A stretch of 59,471 nucleotides of DNA from Paenibacillus dendritiformis (GTDB lineage Bacteria > Bacillota > Bacilli > Paenibacillales > Paenibacillaceae). The notes beneath the pieces were generated by a model. That model was not told the origin of the DNA. It ran no database searches and saw only the letters and a program-made list of their open reading frames with translations. The translations under genes and the position numbers were made by a program. The stretch spans positions 1 to 59,471 of the forward strand of contig NZ_LDIG01000106.1 in assembly GCF_015845845.1 (NCBI RefSeq). The letters run 5' to 3'. Positions 8,484-16,101 of this stretch are shown here, piece after piece (position 1 is the stretch's first letter; the number at the start of each line of letters is the position of its first letter).

Positions 8484-9086
8484 ATGCACTTCGCCAACCA
8501 GGCCATCCTGCCGGCCGTAAGGCAGATGAAGGATATGGAAAAGCTTCTGGTCAGTCCGTTCGAATACATTGTGCTTTTGGATGTTCATATCGCTCAGTTG
8601 AAGCCTATTTTTCAGATGGTTCGCCCGCATAACAAGAAGCTGCTGCTGCACGTGGATTTGATTCAGGGGCTGCAGAACGACAGCTACGCGGCGGAATATC
8701 TGTGTCAGGAATTTACGCCGTACGGGCTATTGTCGACGAAGGCGAGCGTAATTATCCGCGCGAAGCAGAAGGGCGTCGTCGCCATTCAGCGCATTTTCCT
8801 GATCGACAACAGCTCCTTCGAGAAGAGCGGCGCCTTGCTGGAAAAGACGAATCCCGACTATATCGAGGTGCTGCCGAGCCCGATGCTGCCTTATTTGAAG
8901 CAGTTGAAGACCGGGCGCGACATACCGCTTCTCGCCGGCGGCTTCATCCGGACCGAAGAAGATGTGAACAGGGCGCTTCAAGCGGGCGCCGTGGCGGTCA
9001 CGACCTCCAGCCAGACGCTCTGGCAGCAGTATGCCGCCGGGGAGCGCGCCGGCAATAGCGGCAATGGCGGTGAGCCCATCGTATAA
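8484..9086 (+). CDS. glpP: Glycerol-3-phosphate-responsive antiterminator GlpP
   Basis: This 200-residue cytoplasmic RNA-binding regulator is recognised by family blocks such as [61 protein letters not shown] and [30 protein letters not shown]. In Bacillus, GlpP bound to glycerol-3-phosphate prevents termination in the leaders of glp operons. Here it is encoded divergently from the ugp uptake operon, whose leader carries a matching terminator, so the regulator and a plausible target are adjacent. GGGAG lies before ATG 8484. The C-terminal tail (about 185-200), rich in Gly, Asn and Ala, is not conserved in the family as I know it. Confidence 0.95.
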   Translation: [200 protein letters not shown]

Positions 9087-9153
9087 AGTCCCCGCTTCCT
9101 ACTCATGTTATAGATGACCATCTATGAAATGATGAGGCAAAGGAGGAAGGGCC

Positions 9154-9351
9154 ATGACCAATTACCGGGACAGCCGCCGGAAGAATCATCTCAACGCCTT
9201 CGAGGAGCAGCCGGATCTCGTCGTCGGCAAGACCAATGCGTCTGCCGGCAAGAACGAAGACGTGGAATTCTCGATCGAGCAGGCGGACGCCGACGATTTG
9301 GAGGCGCTTGAGCGCGCCAGACAAGCGGATGAACGGGCGGAACGTCCATGA
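9154..9351 (+). CDS. Small YfhD-like protein
   Basis: This is a 65-residue hydrophilic protein without membrane segments. The C-terminal half, VEFSIEQADADDLEALERARQADERA in spirit, resembles the Bacillus YfhD family of unknown function, which has a conserved EFS-E-AD-DLEA-ERA pattern. The ribosome site AGGAGG is about 8 nt ahead of ATG 9154. It overlaps the next small gene by 4 nt (ATGA), which indicates one transcription unit. The family match is from memory of the pattern, so moderate confidence applies. Confidence 0.6.
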   Translation: MTNYRDSRRKNHLNAFEEQPDLVVGKTNASAGKNEDVEFSIEQADADDLEALERARQADERAERP

Positions 9352-9542
9352 GACACATCGAAGCCAAATTCCAGGACGAATCGAAGGCCGAAGCTTGCGG
9401 GCGCAAGCTGAACGCGCTGCGGGCGCATGCCATTCAGGTCGCTCCATGGGAAGACGGATATATCGTATCCGCCGATGTGAACCATGCCGTGCTGGATCAG
9501 GCGCTTGCAGTGATGCGCGATTATGAGGGCACGTCCTTGTAA
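9348..9542 (+). CDS. Small conserved-looking protein of unknown function
   Basis: This 64-residue protein begins MRHIEAKFQDESKAEACGRKL and ends DQALAVMRDYEGTSL. It is soluble and mixed alpha/beta in character. I do not recognise a family. The pattern of a beta strand, a helix and a turn with hydrophobic spacing resembles small ferredoxin-like (ACT or stress-protein-like) folds, which is only an impression. The ATG lies inside the stop of the preceding yfhD-like gene, so translation is coupled. A strong intrinsic terminator follows 9 nt after the stop. Confidence 0.6.
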   Translation: MRHIEAKFQDESKAEACGRKLNALRAHAIQVAPWEDGYIVSADVNHAVLDQALAVMRDYEGTSL

Positions 9543-9550
9543 GGCAACAG

Positions 9551-9601
9551 AACTCCTGCGGCGAGCGGGTAAGACCGCTCGTTGTGTGGAGTTTTATTTT
9601 T
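9551..9601 (+). terminator. Intrinsic terminator after the two small genes
   Basis: An outer stem AACTCC/GGAGTT (9551-9556/9588-9593) and an inner stem CGAGCGG/CCGCTCG (9562-9568/9575-9581) are followed by TTTTATTTTTG. It ends the glpP/yfhD-like side before prmA. Confidence 0.8.
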
Positions 9602-9698
9602 GTGTACAATAAATAGAATGTGCGGACGGTTATCAATCGTACGGGGGAACACCGTCAAACTTGTCGGCACCGATCTTATTCATAGGGGGAATACCATC

Positions 9699-10676
9699 GT
9701 GCGCTGGCATGAATTAACGATACATACAAAGGAAGAAGCGGTCGAAATGATCTCGAACTTCCTGCATGAGGCGGGAGCGGGAGGCGTCTCGATCGAGGAA
9801 TCCGGAACGCTGAACAAGGAGCGGGACACGACCTATGGCGAGCTGTATATCGCCCCGCTGAACGATATTCCCGAAGGCGAGGCGAAGATTCAAGGCTATT
9901 TCGCGGAAGGAACGGATCTGGCGGCGATCGAGGCCGAGGTGGCCGGCCGCATTCGGGAGCTCCGCACGTACGGAATCGATCCGGGCGAGGCTTCCCTGTC
10001 CTGGCGCTCCGTTCATGAAGACGATTGGGCGGATGCCTGGAAGCAATATTTCAAGCCGGCGCGCATTACAAGCAAGCTGACGATCAAGCCGTCCTGGGAG
10101 CCTTATACGCCGGCGGAGGAGGAGATGGTCATCGAGCTCGATCCCGGCATGGCCTTCGGCACCGGAACCCATCCGACGACCTCGCTCTGTCTCCAGGCGC
10201 TGGAAGGCGTCATTCAGGGCGGAGAAGACATTATCGATGTCGGAACCGGCTCCGGCATTCTGGCGATCGGGGCGTGCAAGCTCGGCGCCCGGCATGTCCT
10301 CGCCATCGACCTGGATCCGGTAGCGGTCAAGAGCGCCCGGGAAAATGTGGCGATGAACGGGCTCGATGACGCGGTTACCGTGCGGGAAGGCGATCTCCTG
10401 CACATGCTGAAGGCGAGCGGAACGGACGAAGCCCCGGCGCTTGGCGTAACGCTCCCTGTCCAGATCGTGGTCGCCAACATTTTGGCCGAGGTGATTCTGC
10501 TGTTCGTGGAGGATGTGTTCGCGGCGCTGCAGCCGGGCGGAATCTACATTGCCTCAGGGATTTACAAGAACAAAGAAGAGGCGGTAGAGCGGGAGCTGAT
10601 CCGCCACGGCTTCCACATCGACGGGAAGCATCGCGAGGAGGATTGGGTTGCGTTCGTGGCCAAAAAACCAATGTAA
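9699..10676 (+). CDS. prmA: Ribosomal protein L11 methyltransferase PrmA
   Basis: The 325-residue enzyme methylates L11 (RplK) using S-adenosylmethionine. I chose GTG 9699 (VRWHELTIHTKEEAVE) because AGGGGGA lies 8 nt upstream and it matches the family start. The frame could extend to 9582, but that part overlaps the terminator. Landmarks are WKKY-like W-KQYF near 115, DPGMAFGTGTHPTT, the SAM motif DVGTGSGIL near 178, and VVANILAEVI near 235, the catalytic NP-type loop variant. The gene order prmA-(M50)-rsmE-mtaB corresponds to yqeT-yqeU-yqeV of B. subtilis, with the protease inserted. Confidence 0.95.
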   Translation: MRWHELTIHTKEEAVEMISNFLHEAGAGGVSIEESGTLNKERDTTYGELYIAPLNDIPEGEAKIQGYFAEGTDLAAIEAEVAGRIRELRTYGIDPGEASLSWRSVHEDDWADAWKQYFKPARITSKLTIKPSWEPYTPAEEEMVIELDPGMAFGTGTHPTTSLCLQALEGVIQGGEDIIDVGTGSGILAIGACKLGARHVLAIDLDPVAVKSARENVAMNGLDDAVTVREGDLLHMLKASGTDEAPALGVTLPVQIVVANILAEVILLFVEDVFAALQPGGIYIASGIYKNKEEAVERELIRHGFHIDGKHREEDWVAFVAKKPM

Positions 10677-10713
10677 ACAGAGAGCCCTGTAATAGAAGAA
10701 AGCGAGGGAAGGT

Positions 10714-11397
10714 ATGGATTTTTTGAATAATTTGTTCGCCGTCAAGCTGGAGATGCTGCCGTTTCTCGTATCGGTGCTGCTGATCGCCTTTACGGTCCAT
10801 GAATTCGCGCATGCCTATTTTGCCTGGAAATTCGGGGATCCGACAGCGAAGATGCTGGGCCGCGTCAGTCTGAATCCGGCAAGGCATGTCGACTTCCTGG
10901 GCATGCTGTTCTTCGTCATCGCTGGCTTCGGCTGGGCGAAGCCGGTGCCGGTGAACCGGGATAACTTCAAGCATCCGCGGCTGATGGGCATCGTCGTGTC
11001 GGCCGCCGGACCGATCAGCAACCTGCTGCTGGCCTTTATCGGGACCATCGTGATTCATCTCGGCCTCAAGTTGGGCTTCGTGCAGTTGGGATCTCCGGAT
11101 CGCGTCCATCTCGCCGTCTATTACTTTTTGAATTATTTCATCACTTATAACGTGCTGCTGTTCCTGTTCAATCTCATTCCGCTGCCGCCGCTGGACGGCT
11201 ACCGCATTGTCGAGGATCTGGCGCCGCGCAGCCTGCGTCTGCGGTTGCAGCAGTTCGAGCAATGGTCGATTCTTATTTTCTTCATGCTTGTATTCATTCC
11301 GCCGCTGCGGAACATGACGCTTACGCCGCTCTTCAGTTTGATTGAACCGATCGTCTTTAACTTTTCGCGGACCGCCGCTTATCTGGTCGGCATGTAG
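10714..11397 (+). CDS. Site-2 protease-like M50 membrane metalloprotease
   Basis: This 227-residue polytopic membrane protein has the zinc ligands HEFAH (HExxH, about residues 29-33) in its first helix and a third ligand in the NLIPLPPLDGYR segment near 158-168. It belongs to the compact M50 group (YwhC-like) without a PDZ domain. Such proteases cleave membrane-spanning substrates within the bilayer; the substrate here is unknown. GAGGGAAGG precedes ATG 10714. It sits 37 nt after prmA and is probably co-transcribed with it. A promoter may restart transcription in the 93-nt gap before rsmE. Confidence 0.88.
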   Translation: MDFLNNLFAVKLEMLPFLVSVLLIAFTVHEFAHAYFAWKFGDPTAKMLGRVSLNPARHVDFLGMLFFVIAGFGWAKPVPVNRDNFKHPRLMGIVVSAAGPISNLLLAFIGTIVIHLGLKLGFVQLGSPDRVHLAVYYFLNYFITYNVLLFLFNLIPLPPLDGYRIVEDLAPRSLRLRLQQFEQWSILIFFMLVFIPPLRNMTLTPLFSLIEPIVFNFSRTAAYLVGM

Positions 11398-11502
11398 AAT
11401 ACCGTTCCGGCAGGCGGATGCATGGCGTGGACTTTCTGGAAATATTGCTGCAAATCTAGCGCATTGCGCGCAAAACGTGTATGATGAGGAATGTTGATTA
11501 CG

Positions 11503-12267
11503 ATGCAAAAATACTTTGTCAGCCCCGAAGCGTTCGGGGATCAGCACATACGGATTACCGGCGCGGACGCGCATCATATCGTCAATGTGATGCGGGCCAA
11601 GCCGGGCTTCACTTTTCTGGTGAGCGACGGCGCCGGCCGCGAGGCCGTGGCCGTGTTCGAGAGCGGCGACGGCGAGACGGCCATCGCCCGGCTGGAGGAA
11701 CTGGTTGCTGCCGATCGGGAAGCCGCAGTCGAGGTGACTGTCGCCCAGAGCCTGCCGAAGGGCGACAAGATGGAACTGATTATACAGAAATGCACGGAGC
11801 TGGGAGCGGCGGGATTCCTTCCGTTCCTGTCGGAACGCACGGTCGTGCAGTATGACGCGAAGAAGGAAGCCAAGCGGCTGGAGCGCTGGGCGAAGATTGC
11901 GAAGGAAGCGGCCGAGCAGTCGCATCGCAATCGCGTTCCCGCCATTGCGGGGCCTGCGGCCTGGGCGAAGCTGACCGGGCAGTTCGCGGACTATGATCTC
12001 GTGCTGATCTGCTATGAGGACGAGCAGGGAACGCGGCTCCGCGACGTGCTCGAGCCTTTCCGCGAAGCGCAGCGCGGCCGGGAGGCAGCCCGCATTCTGG
12101 TCGTGATCGGACCGGAAGGCGGGTTTTCGCTGCGCGAGGTGGAAGCGGCCGCGGCGGCCGGCGCGGTCTGCGTCAGTCTCGGGCGCCGCATTTTGCGGAC
12201 GGAGACGGCGGGCATGGCGGCCTGTGCCTGCATCATGTATCAATTCGGAGAAATGGGAGGAAGTTGA
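11503..12267 (+). CDS. rsmE: 16S rRNA (uridine1498-N3)-methyltransferase RsmE
   Basis: This 254-residue SPOUT-family methyltransferase modifies U1498 in 16S rRNA. Characteristic blocks are HHIVNVMRAKPG near 27, SLPKGDKMELIIQKCTELG near 83, WAKIAKEAAEQSHRNRVP near 128, GPEGGFS near 203 and LGRRILRTETA near 225, which form the knotted SAM site. The homologous start MQKYF is at 11503. An in-frame ATG four codons earlier (11491) is equally open but directly abuts the AGGA ribosome site. mtaB starts 3 nt after its stop. Confidence 0.94.
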   Translation: MQKYFVSPEAFGDQHIRITGADAHHIVNVMRAKPGFTFLVSDGAGREAVAVFESGDGETAIARLEELVAADREAAVEVTVAQSLPKGDKMELIIQKCTELGAAGFLPFLSERTVVQYDAKKEAKRLERWAKIAKEAAEQSHRNRVPAIAGPAAWAKLTGQFADYDLVLICYEDEQGTRLRDVLEPFREAQRGREAARILVVIGPEGGFSLREVEAAAAAGAVCVSLGRRILRTETAGMAACACIMYQFGEMGGS

Positions 12268-12270
12268 ACA

Positions 12271-13620
12271 ATGCCATCGGTAGCGTTTTATACGTTGGGC
12301 TGCAAGGTGAACTTCTATGATACGGAAGCCATTTGGCAGCTGTTCAAGCAAGAAGGTTATGAGCAAGTCGACTTTGAAGCGACGGCTGACGTCTATTTGA
12401 TCAATACATGCACCGTTACGAATACCGGCGACAAGAAGAGCCGCCAGATTATCCGGCGGGCCGTCCGCCGCAATCCGGACGCCATCATTGCGGTGACCGG
12501 CTGCTATGCGCAAACCTCCCCGGCGGAGATTCTCGACATTCCGGGCGTCGATCTCGTCATCGGCACGCAGGATCGGGACAAGCTGATGGATTACATCGCC
12601 CAGCTTCAAGCAGAGCGCCAGCCGATTAACGCCGTGCGCAACATTATGAAGACGCGCGCGTTCGAGGAGCTGGACGTCCCGGATTTCGCGGAGCGGACAC
12701 GCGCATTTTTGAAGATTCAGGAAGGCTGCAACAATTTCTGCACCTTCTGCATCATTCCGTGGTCCCGCGGGCTGTCCCGCAGCCGCGACCCGCAAAGCGT
12801 CCTCAACCAGGCCCGTCAGCTCGTGGCGGCAGGCTACAAGGAGATTGTGTTGACCGGAATCCATACCGGAGGCTACGGCGACGATCTCGAGAACTATGAT
12901 CTGACTGATCTGCTCTGGGATCTGGACCGCATCGAGGGGTTGGAACGGGTGCGCATCAGTTCGATCGAAGCGAGCCAGATCGACGATCGGATGATCGACG
13001 TCCTGAACCGTTCGTCGAAAATGTGCCGCCACCTTCATATACCGCTGCAGGCGGGCAACAATGAAGTGCTGAAGCGCATGCGGCGCAAATATACAGTCGA
13101 GGAGTTCGGCGACAAAATTGCCCGCATCCGCGAGGCGATGCCGAACGTCGCGATAACGACCGACGTGATCGTCGGCTTCCCGGGGGAGACGGACGAGCAG
13201 TTCCGGGAAGGCTACGAATTCATGAAGCGGGTCGGGTTCTCCGAGATGCACGTCTTCCCGTACTCCAAGCGTACCGGAACGCCGGCGGCGCGCATGGAGG
13301 ATCAGGTGGACGAGGAAGTGAAGCATGCCCGCGTTCACGATCTGATCGATCTGTCGGAGCAGATGCAGCTCGCATACGCCGAGAAATTCGTCGGGCAAGT
13401 GCTTGACGTCATTCCGGAACGCGATTATAAAGGGGCGCCGGGAACCGGTCAAGTGATGGGCTATTCCGACAACTACCTGCAGATCGTGTTCGACGGCGAC
13501 GAGTCGCTCATTGGCCGGCTCTGCCGCGTCAAGGTGACGAAGGCCGGCGTGAACGAATGCTTCGGCGTGCTGACCCGGGTGCTCGGGGAAGAAGCGGGCG
13601 CGCAGGCAGCCAATATGTAA
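12271..13620 (+). CDS. mtaB: tRNA t6A37 methylthiotransferase MtaB
   Basis: This 449-residue radical-SAM enzyme converts t6A37 to ms2t6A37 in ANN-decoding tRNAs. The N-terminal MTTase domain has cysteines C11, C47 and C78 for the auxiliary 4Fe-4S cluster. The radical-SAM cluster motif CNNFCTFC is at C153, C157 and C160, and a TRAM RNA-binding domain ends the protein. The ribosome site GGAGG is before ATG 12271, and the gene is tightly linked to rsmE. The same order (yqeU-yqeV) is found in Bacillus. A weak hairpin terminator follows at 13634-13687. Confidence 0.95.
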   Translation: MPSVAFYTLGCKVNFYDTEAIWQLFKQEGYEQVDFEATADVYLINTCTVTNTGDKKSRQIIRRAVRRNPDAIIAVTGCYAQTSPAEILDIPGVDLVIGTQDRDKLMDYIAQLQAERQPINAVRNIMKTRAFEELDVPDFAERTRAFLKIQEGCNNFCTFCIIPWSRGLSRSRDPQSVLNQARQLVAAGYKEIVLTGIHTGGYGDDLENYDLTDLLWDLDRIEGLERVRISSIEASQIDDRMIDVLNRSSKMCRHLHIPLQAGNNEVLKRMRRKYTVEEFGDKIARIREAMPNVAITTDVIVGFPGETDEQFREGYEFMKRVGFSEMHVFPYSKRTGTPAARMEDQVDEEVKHARVHDLIDLSEQMQLAYAEKFVGQVLDVIPERDYKGAPGTGQVMGYSDNYLQIVFDGDESLIGRLCRVKVTKAGVNECFGVLTRVLGEEAGAQAANM

Positions 13621-13633
13621 TGAGGTAGAACAC

Positions 13634-13687
13634 AGAGGATTCCACTGTCGCTTCGTGTGCAAGGAGCAGGTGAAATCCTCTTTCCTT
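13634..13687 (+). terminator. Probable terminator after mtaB
   Basis: AGAGGATT (13634-13641) pairs with AATCCTCT (13674-13681), followed by TTCCTTT. The loop is long (32 nt) and the T-tract is broken, so efficiency may be modest. Confidence 0.45.
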
Positions 13688-13780
13688 TCGGTTACGATAT
13701 ACATATTCATCAGTTTCAATAGTGCTGGCGGTAAGGGACCTGAGCACGCCGCACACTTTTTACGTTGGAGGATGTTCGCT

Positions 13781-14206
13781 ATGAAAGAAATATCGGCGGG
13801 AGGCGTCGTGTACCGGCGGCGCGGAGAGCATATCGAGTTCCAGTTGATCCAGGATCGTTACGGCAAGACTTCCTTGGCCAAGGGAAAAATGGAGCCTGGA
13901 GAGACCGTAGAGCAGACGGCTCTGCGGGAAATTCTGGAGGAGACCGGGATTGAAGGGAGCATCGTCGGCAAGCTGGACACGATCCGCTATCAATATACGT
14001 CGCCGGAAAGCCGCACGGTGGACAAAGAGGTTCATTATTTTCTGGTCGAGGCGAAGGCCGGGCAGCTTGCGCCTCAGGTCGAGGAGATTCACAGCGTCGA
14101 ATGGTACGATCCGCAAGCGGCATGGGCCAAGCAGACCGATTCCGGGTATGATAACAATGACGTCATTCTGAGCAAGGCCTTTGCGCAATTGGGGATTGCC
14201 TTGTAA
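13781..14206 (+). CDS. NUDIX hydrolase
   Basis: This 141-residue single-domain protein has a full Nudix box: GKMEPGE at 35-41, then REILEETG at 49-56, with the metal-binding glutamates present. These enzymes cleave nucleoside diphosphates linked to another moiety. The AGG-VV-RR start and the KTSLAKGKM segment resemble the diadenosine tetraphosphate/MutT-like group, but the substrate is not fixed by the sequence. I chose ATG 13781 because GGAGGA lies 8 nt upstream. Longer in-frame versions to 13655 lack a ribosome site. It stands alone, with 132 nt before deoC that show no further feature. Confidence 0.88.
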   Translation: MKEISAGGVVYRRRGEHIEFQLIQDRYGKTSLAKGKMEPGETVEQTALREILEETGIEGSIVGKLDTIRYQYTSPESRTVDKEVHYFLVEAKAGQLAPQVEEIHSVEWYDPQAAWAKQTDSGYDNNDVILSKAFAQLGIAL

Positions 14207-14338
14207 ACGGCCGCTGCTTGTCATGCGGGTCGGCGAGCGCAAGTGTCCTGCCCAGATGCCGGGAACAGGTACGCATTCTGAATATGTGCAGTAATCGTAC
14301 GCTTTCAACTCTAATCTGATTGCGAAGGGTGATTACAG

Positions 14339-15052
14339 ATGAACGAACAAATCCGATTGGCCAGCCTGATTGACCACACCTTCCTGAAGCCGGAAGCGGT
14401 GCGGAGCGATATTGAGAAATTGTGCGACGAGGCGCGGCAGCACGGCTTTTACAGCGTCTGTGTAAATGGGACCTGGGTTCCGCTCTGCCGCGAGCGGCTT
14501 GCCGGATCCGAAGTGCGCATCGCGGCCGTATGCGGGTTCCCGCTCGGAGCCGCCGCATCCTCCGCCAAGGCGTTCGAAGCGGCCAGAGCCGTGGAGGACG
14601 GGGCGTCGGAGATCGATATGGTGCTCCAGATCGGCCGCCTCCTAGACGGCGACGTGAAGGCGGTGGAAGCCGATATCGCCCAAGTGGTCCGCATGGTGGA
14701 AGGGAAGGCAATCGTCAAAGTCATCTTGGAGACGGGGATCCTGACGACCGCGCAAAAGATCGAGGCGTGCAAAGCCTCGGAAGCCGCAGGGGCGCATTTC
14801 GTCAAGACGTCGACCGGGTTCGGCCGCGGCGGGGCGACCGTCGAGGATATCCGGCTTATGCGGGGGAACGTGTCGCCGCATATCGGCGTGAAGGCTTCGG
14901 GCGGCGTAAGGGATACGGCGACGGCGCTCGCCATGATCGAGGCCGGCGCGACCCGAATCGGAACGAGCTCGGGAATCGCGATCGTTACCGGAGCCGGTCC
15001 CACAGCTTCAGATAGCACAGCGGGAGCGCCAGGACAGAGCTCGCAATATTGA
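14339..15052 (+). CDS. deoC: Deoxyribose-phosphate aldolase DeoC
   Basis: The 237-residue class I aldolase cleaves 2-deoxyribose-5-phosphate to glyceraldehyde-3-phosphate and acetaldehyde. The Schiff-base lysine is K156 in FVKTSTGFG. D93 in EIDMV and the phosphate site GVKASGGVRD near 183 are also present. The family normally ends soon after RIGTSSGIAIV. Here about 20 extra Gly/Ser/Ala/Thr-rich residues follow, and the gene overlaps the 3' end of the convergent yqeW-like gene by 68 nt. The extra tail looks like a lost stop codon read on into the neighbour. GAAGGGTGA precedes ATG 14339. Confidence 0.93.
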   Translation: MNEQIRLASLIDHTFLKPEAVRSDIEKLCDEARQHGFYSVCVNGTWVPLCRERLAGSEVRIAAVCGFPLGAAASSAKAFEAARAVEDGASEIDMVLQIGRLLDGDVKAVEADIAQVVRMVEGKAIVKVILETGILTTAQKIEACKASEAAGAHFVKTSTGFGRGGATVEDIRLMRGNVSPHIGVKASGGVRDTATALAMIEAGATRIGTSSGIAIVTGAGPTASDSTAGAPGQSSQY

Positions 15053-15950
15053 ATACCGTCTGGGCGCGGGCGATCTGGGCGGCCGGATCGTCGGTGAACC
15101 AGGCGGACAGCGCATGGAGCTGGCCGATTAGCGGATAGAACAGGATCGCCCCGCCCACATTGAGCACGATATGGCTCCAAGCCACGAATTGGCCATGGCG
15201 GCTTCCGCCGAGCGATGCGATGAGCGCGGTGAAGCAGGTGCCGACATTGGAGCCGATGACGATGGCGATGCCGATCTCGACCGGCAGCGCGCCGGTAGCG
15301 GACAAGCCCATCGCCATGACGATGATGGCCGCGCTGCTGTGGACGACGGCCGTAATTATCATGCCGGCCGCCAGCGCCCAGAGCAGACTGTCGTTGGACC
15401 GCTCGAGGAACCAGGTGAACATGCCGCGGTGCTGCAGCGGCCCCCCGATCTGCTTCATCCATTCGATGCCGAGCAGAATGAGGGCGAACCCGGCGGCGGC
15501 CAGCGAGCCGAACTGTAGCGGATGCAGCAGGGAGGCGAGCCGCTTCGGCAGGGGCAGGCGGTACTCGCCGCCCAGAATCGCCGCGCTCCAGCAGGCGAGC
15601 GAGCCGATGAGCAGCGGCAGCGCGTAGCGGCTGATATTGAGGCCGATCAGCTCCGTCGTCAGGCAGGTGCCGACATTCGTGCCGAGGATGATGCCGAGCG
15701 AGCGCGAGAAGCTCATCAGCCCGGCGTTCACCAGCCCGATGGTGATGACCGTGATGGCGGTGCTGCTCTGCAGCAGCGCCGTCATGCCGGAGCTGAACAG
15801 CATGCCGTGCAGCGGCGTCCGCGTGGAACGGTGCAGGAAGCGGTTCAAATAAGGCCCTGCCCATGCGTGAAGGGCGAGCTCCATCGTTTTCATGCCAAAA
15901 AGAAACACAGCCATTCCGCCTAGCAGCGGATACCAGATTTCTGCGAACAT
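14985..15950 (-). CDS. yqeW: Na+/phosphate cotransporter family protein, YqeW-like
   Basis: The 321-residue membrane protein has two inverted Na/Pi-cotransporter repeats. The signature QSSTAITVITIGLV is in the first and HSSAAIIVMAMGLS in the second; each is followed by GTNVGTC or GSNVGTC. These residues form the sodium and phosphate sites in the NptA/SLC34 family. No C-terminal PhoU domain is present, so it is the short form. The start is ATG 15950 with GAAGGAG upstream; an extension to 15980 has no ribosome site. B. subtilis yqeW also lies next to yqeT-yqeU-yqeV. It is convergent with deoC and overlaps it by 68 nt. Confidence 0.9.
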   Translation of the reverse strand: MFAEIWYPLLGGMAVFLFGMKTMELALHAWAGPYLNRFLHRSTRTPLHGMLFSSGMTALLQSSTAITVITIGLVNAGLMSFSRSLGIILGTNVGTCLTTELIGLNISRYALPLLIGSLACWSAAILGGEYRLPLPKRLASLLHPLQFGSLAAAGFALILLGIEWMKQIGGPLQHRGMFTWFLERSNDSLLWALAAGMIITAVVHSSAAIIVMAMGLSATGALPVEIGIAIVIGSNVGTCFTALIASLGGSRHGQFVAWSHIVLNVGGAILFYPLIGQLHALSAWFTDDPAAQIARAQTVFNIASSVLALPLCYLKLWDRLR

Positions 15951-16101
15951 ATGCCGGACTCCTTCGTCATTTCCACACACAATGCGGGTTCTATCATTCG
16001 AGCTGGAGCAGCTTGAGAGGAAACAAGTGAACAGCCTATACTGTCACTGTATGCTTGCGGATGGACAACAATGACAAGCCCGGCTGAAGCCGAGAGGGGA
16101 C

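Noticed and set aside
9582-9698. 39-codon N-terminal extension of PrmA
   Set aside because: It overlaps the preceding terminator and is not part of the family; GTG 9699 has a good ribosome site.
10375-13719. 1114-codon antisense frame over rsmE and mtaB
   Set aside because: It is antisense to four well-identified genes, has an Arg/His/Pro/Leu-rich composition typical of GC-rich shadow frames, and has no ribosome site or motif.
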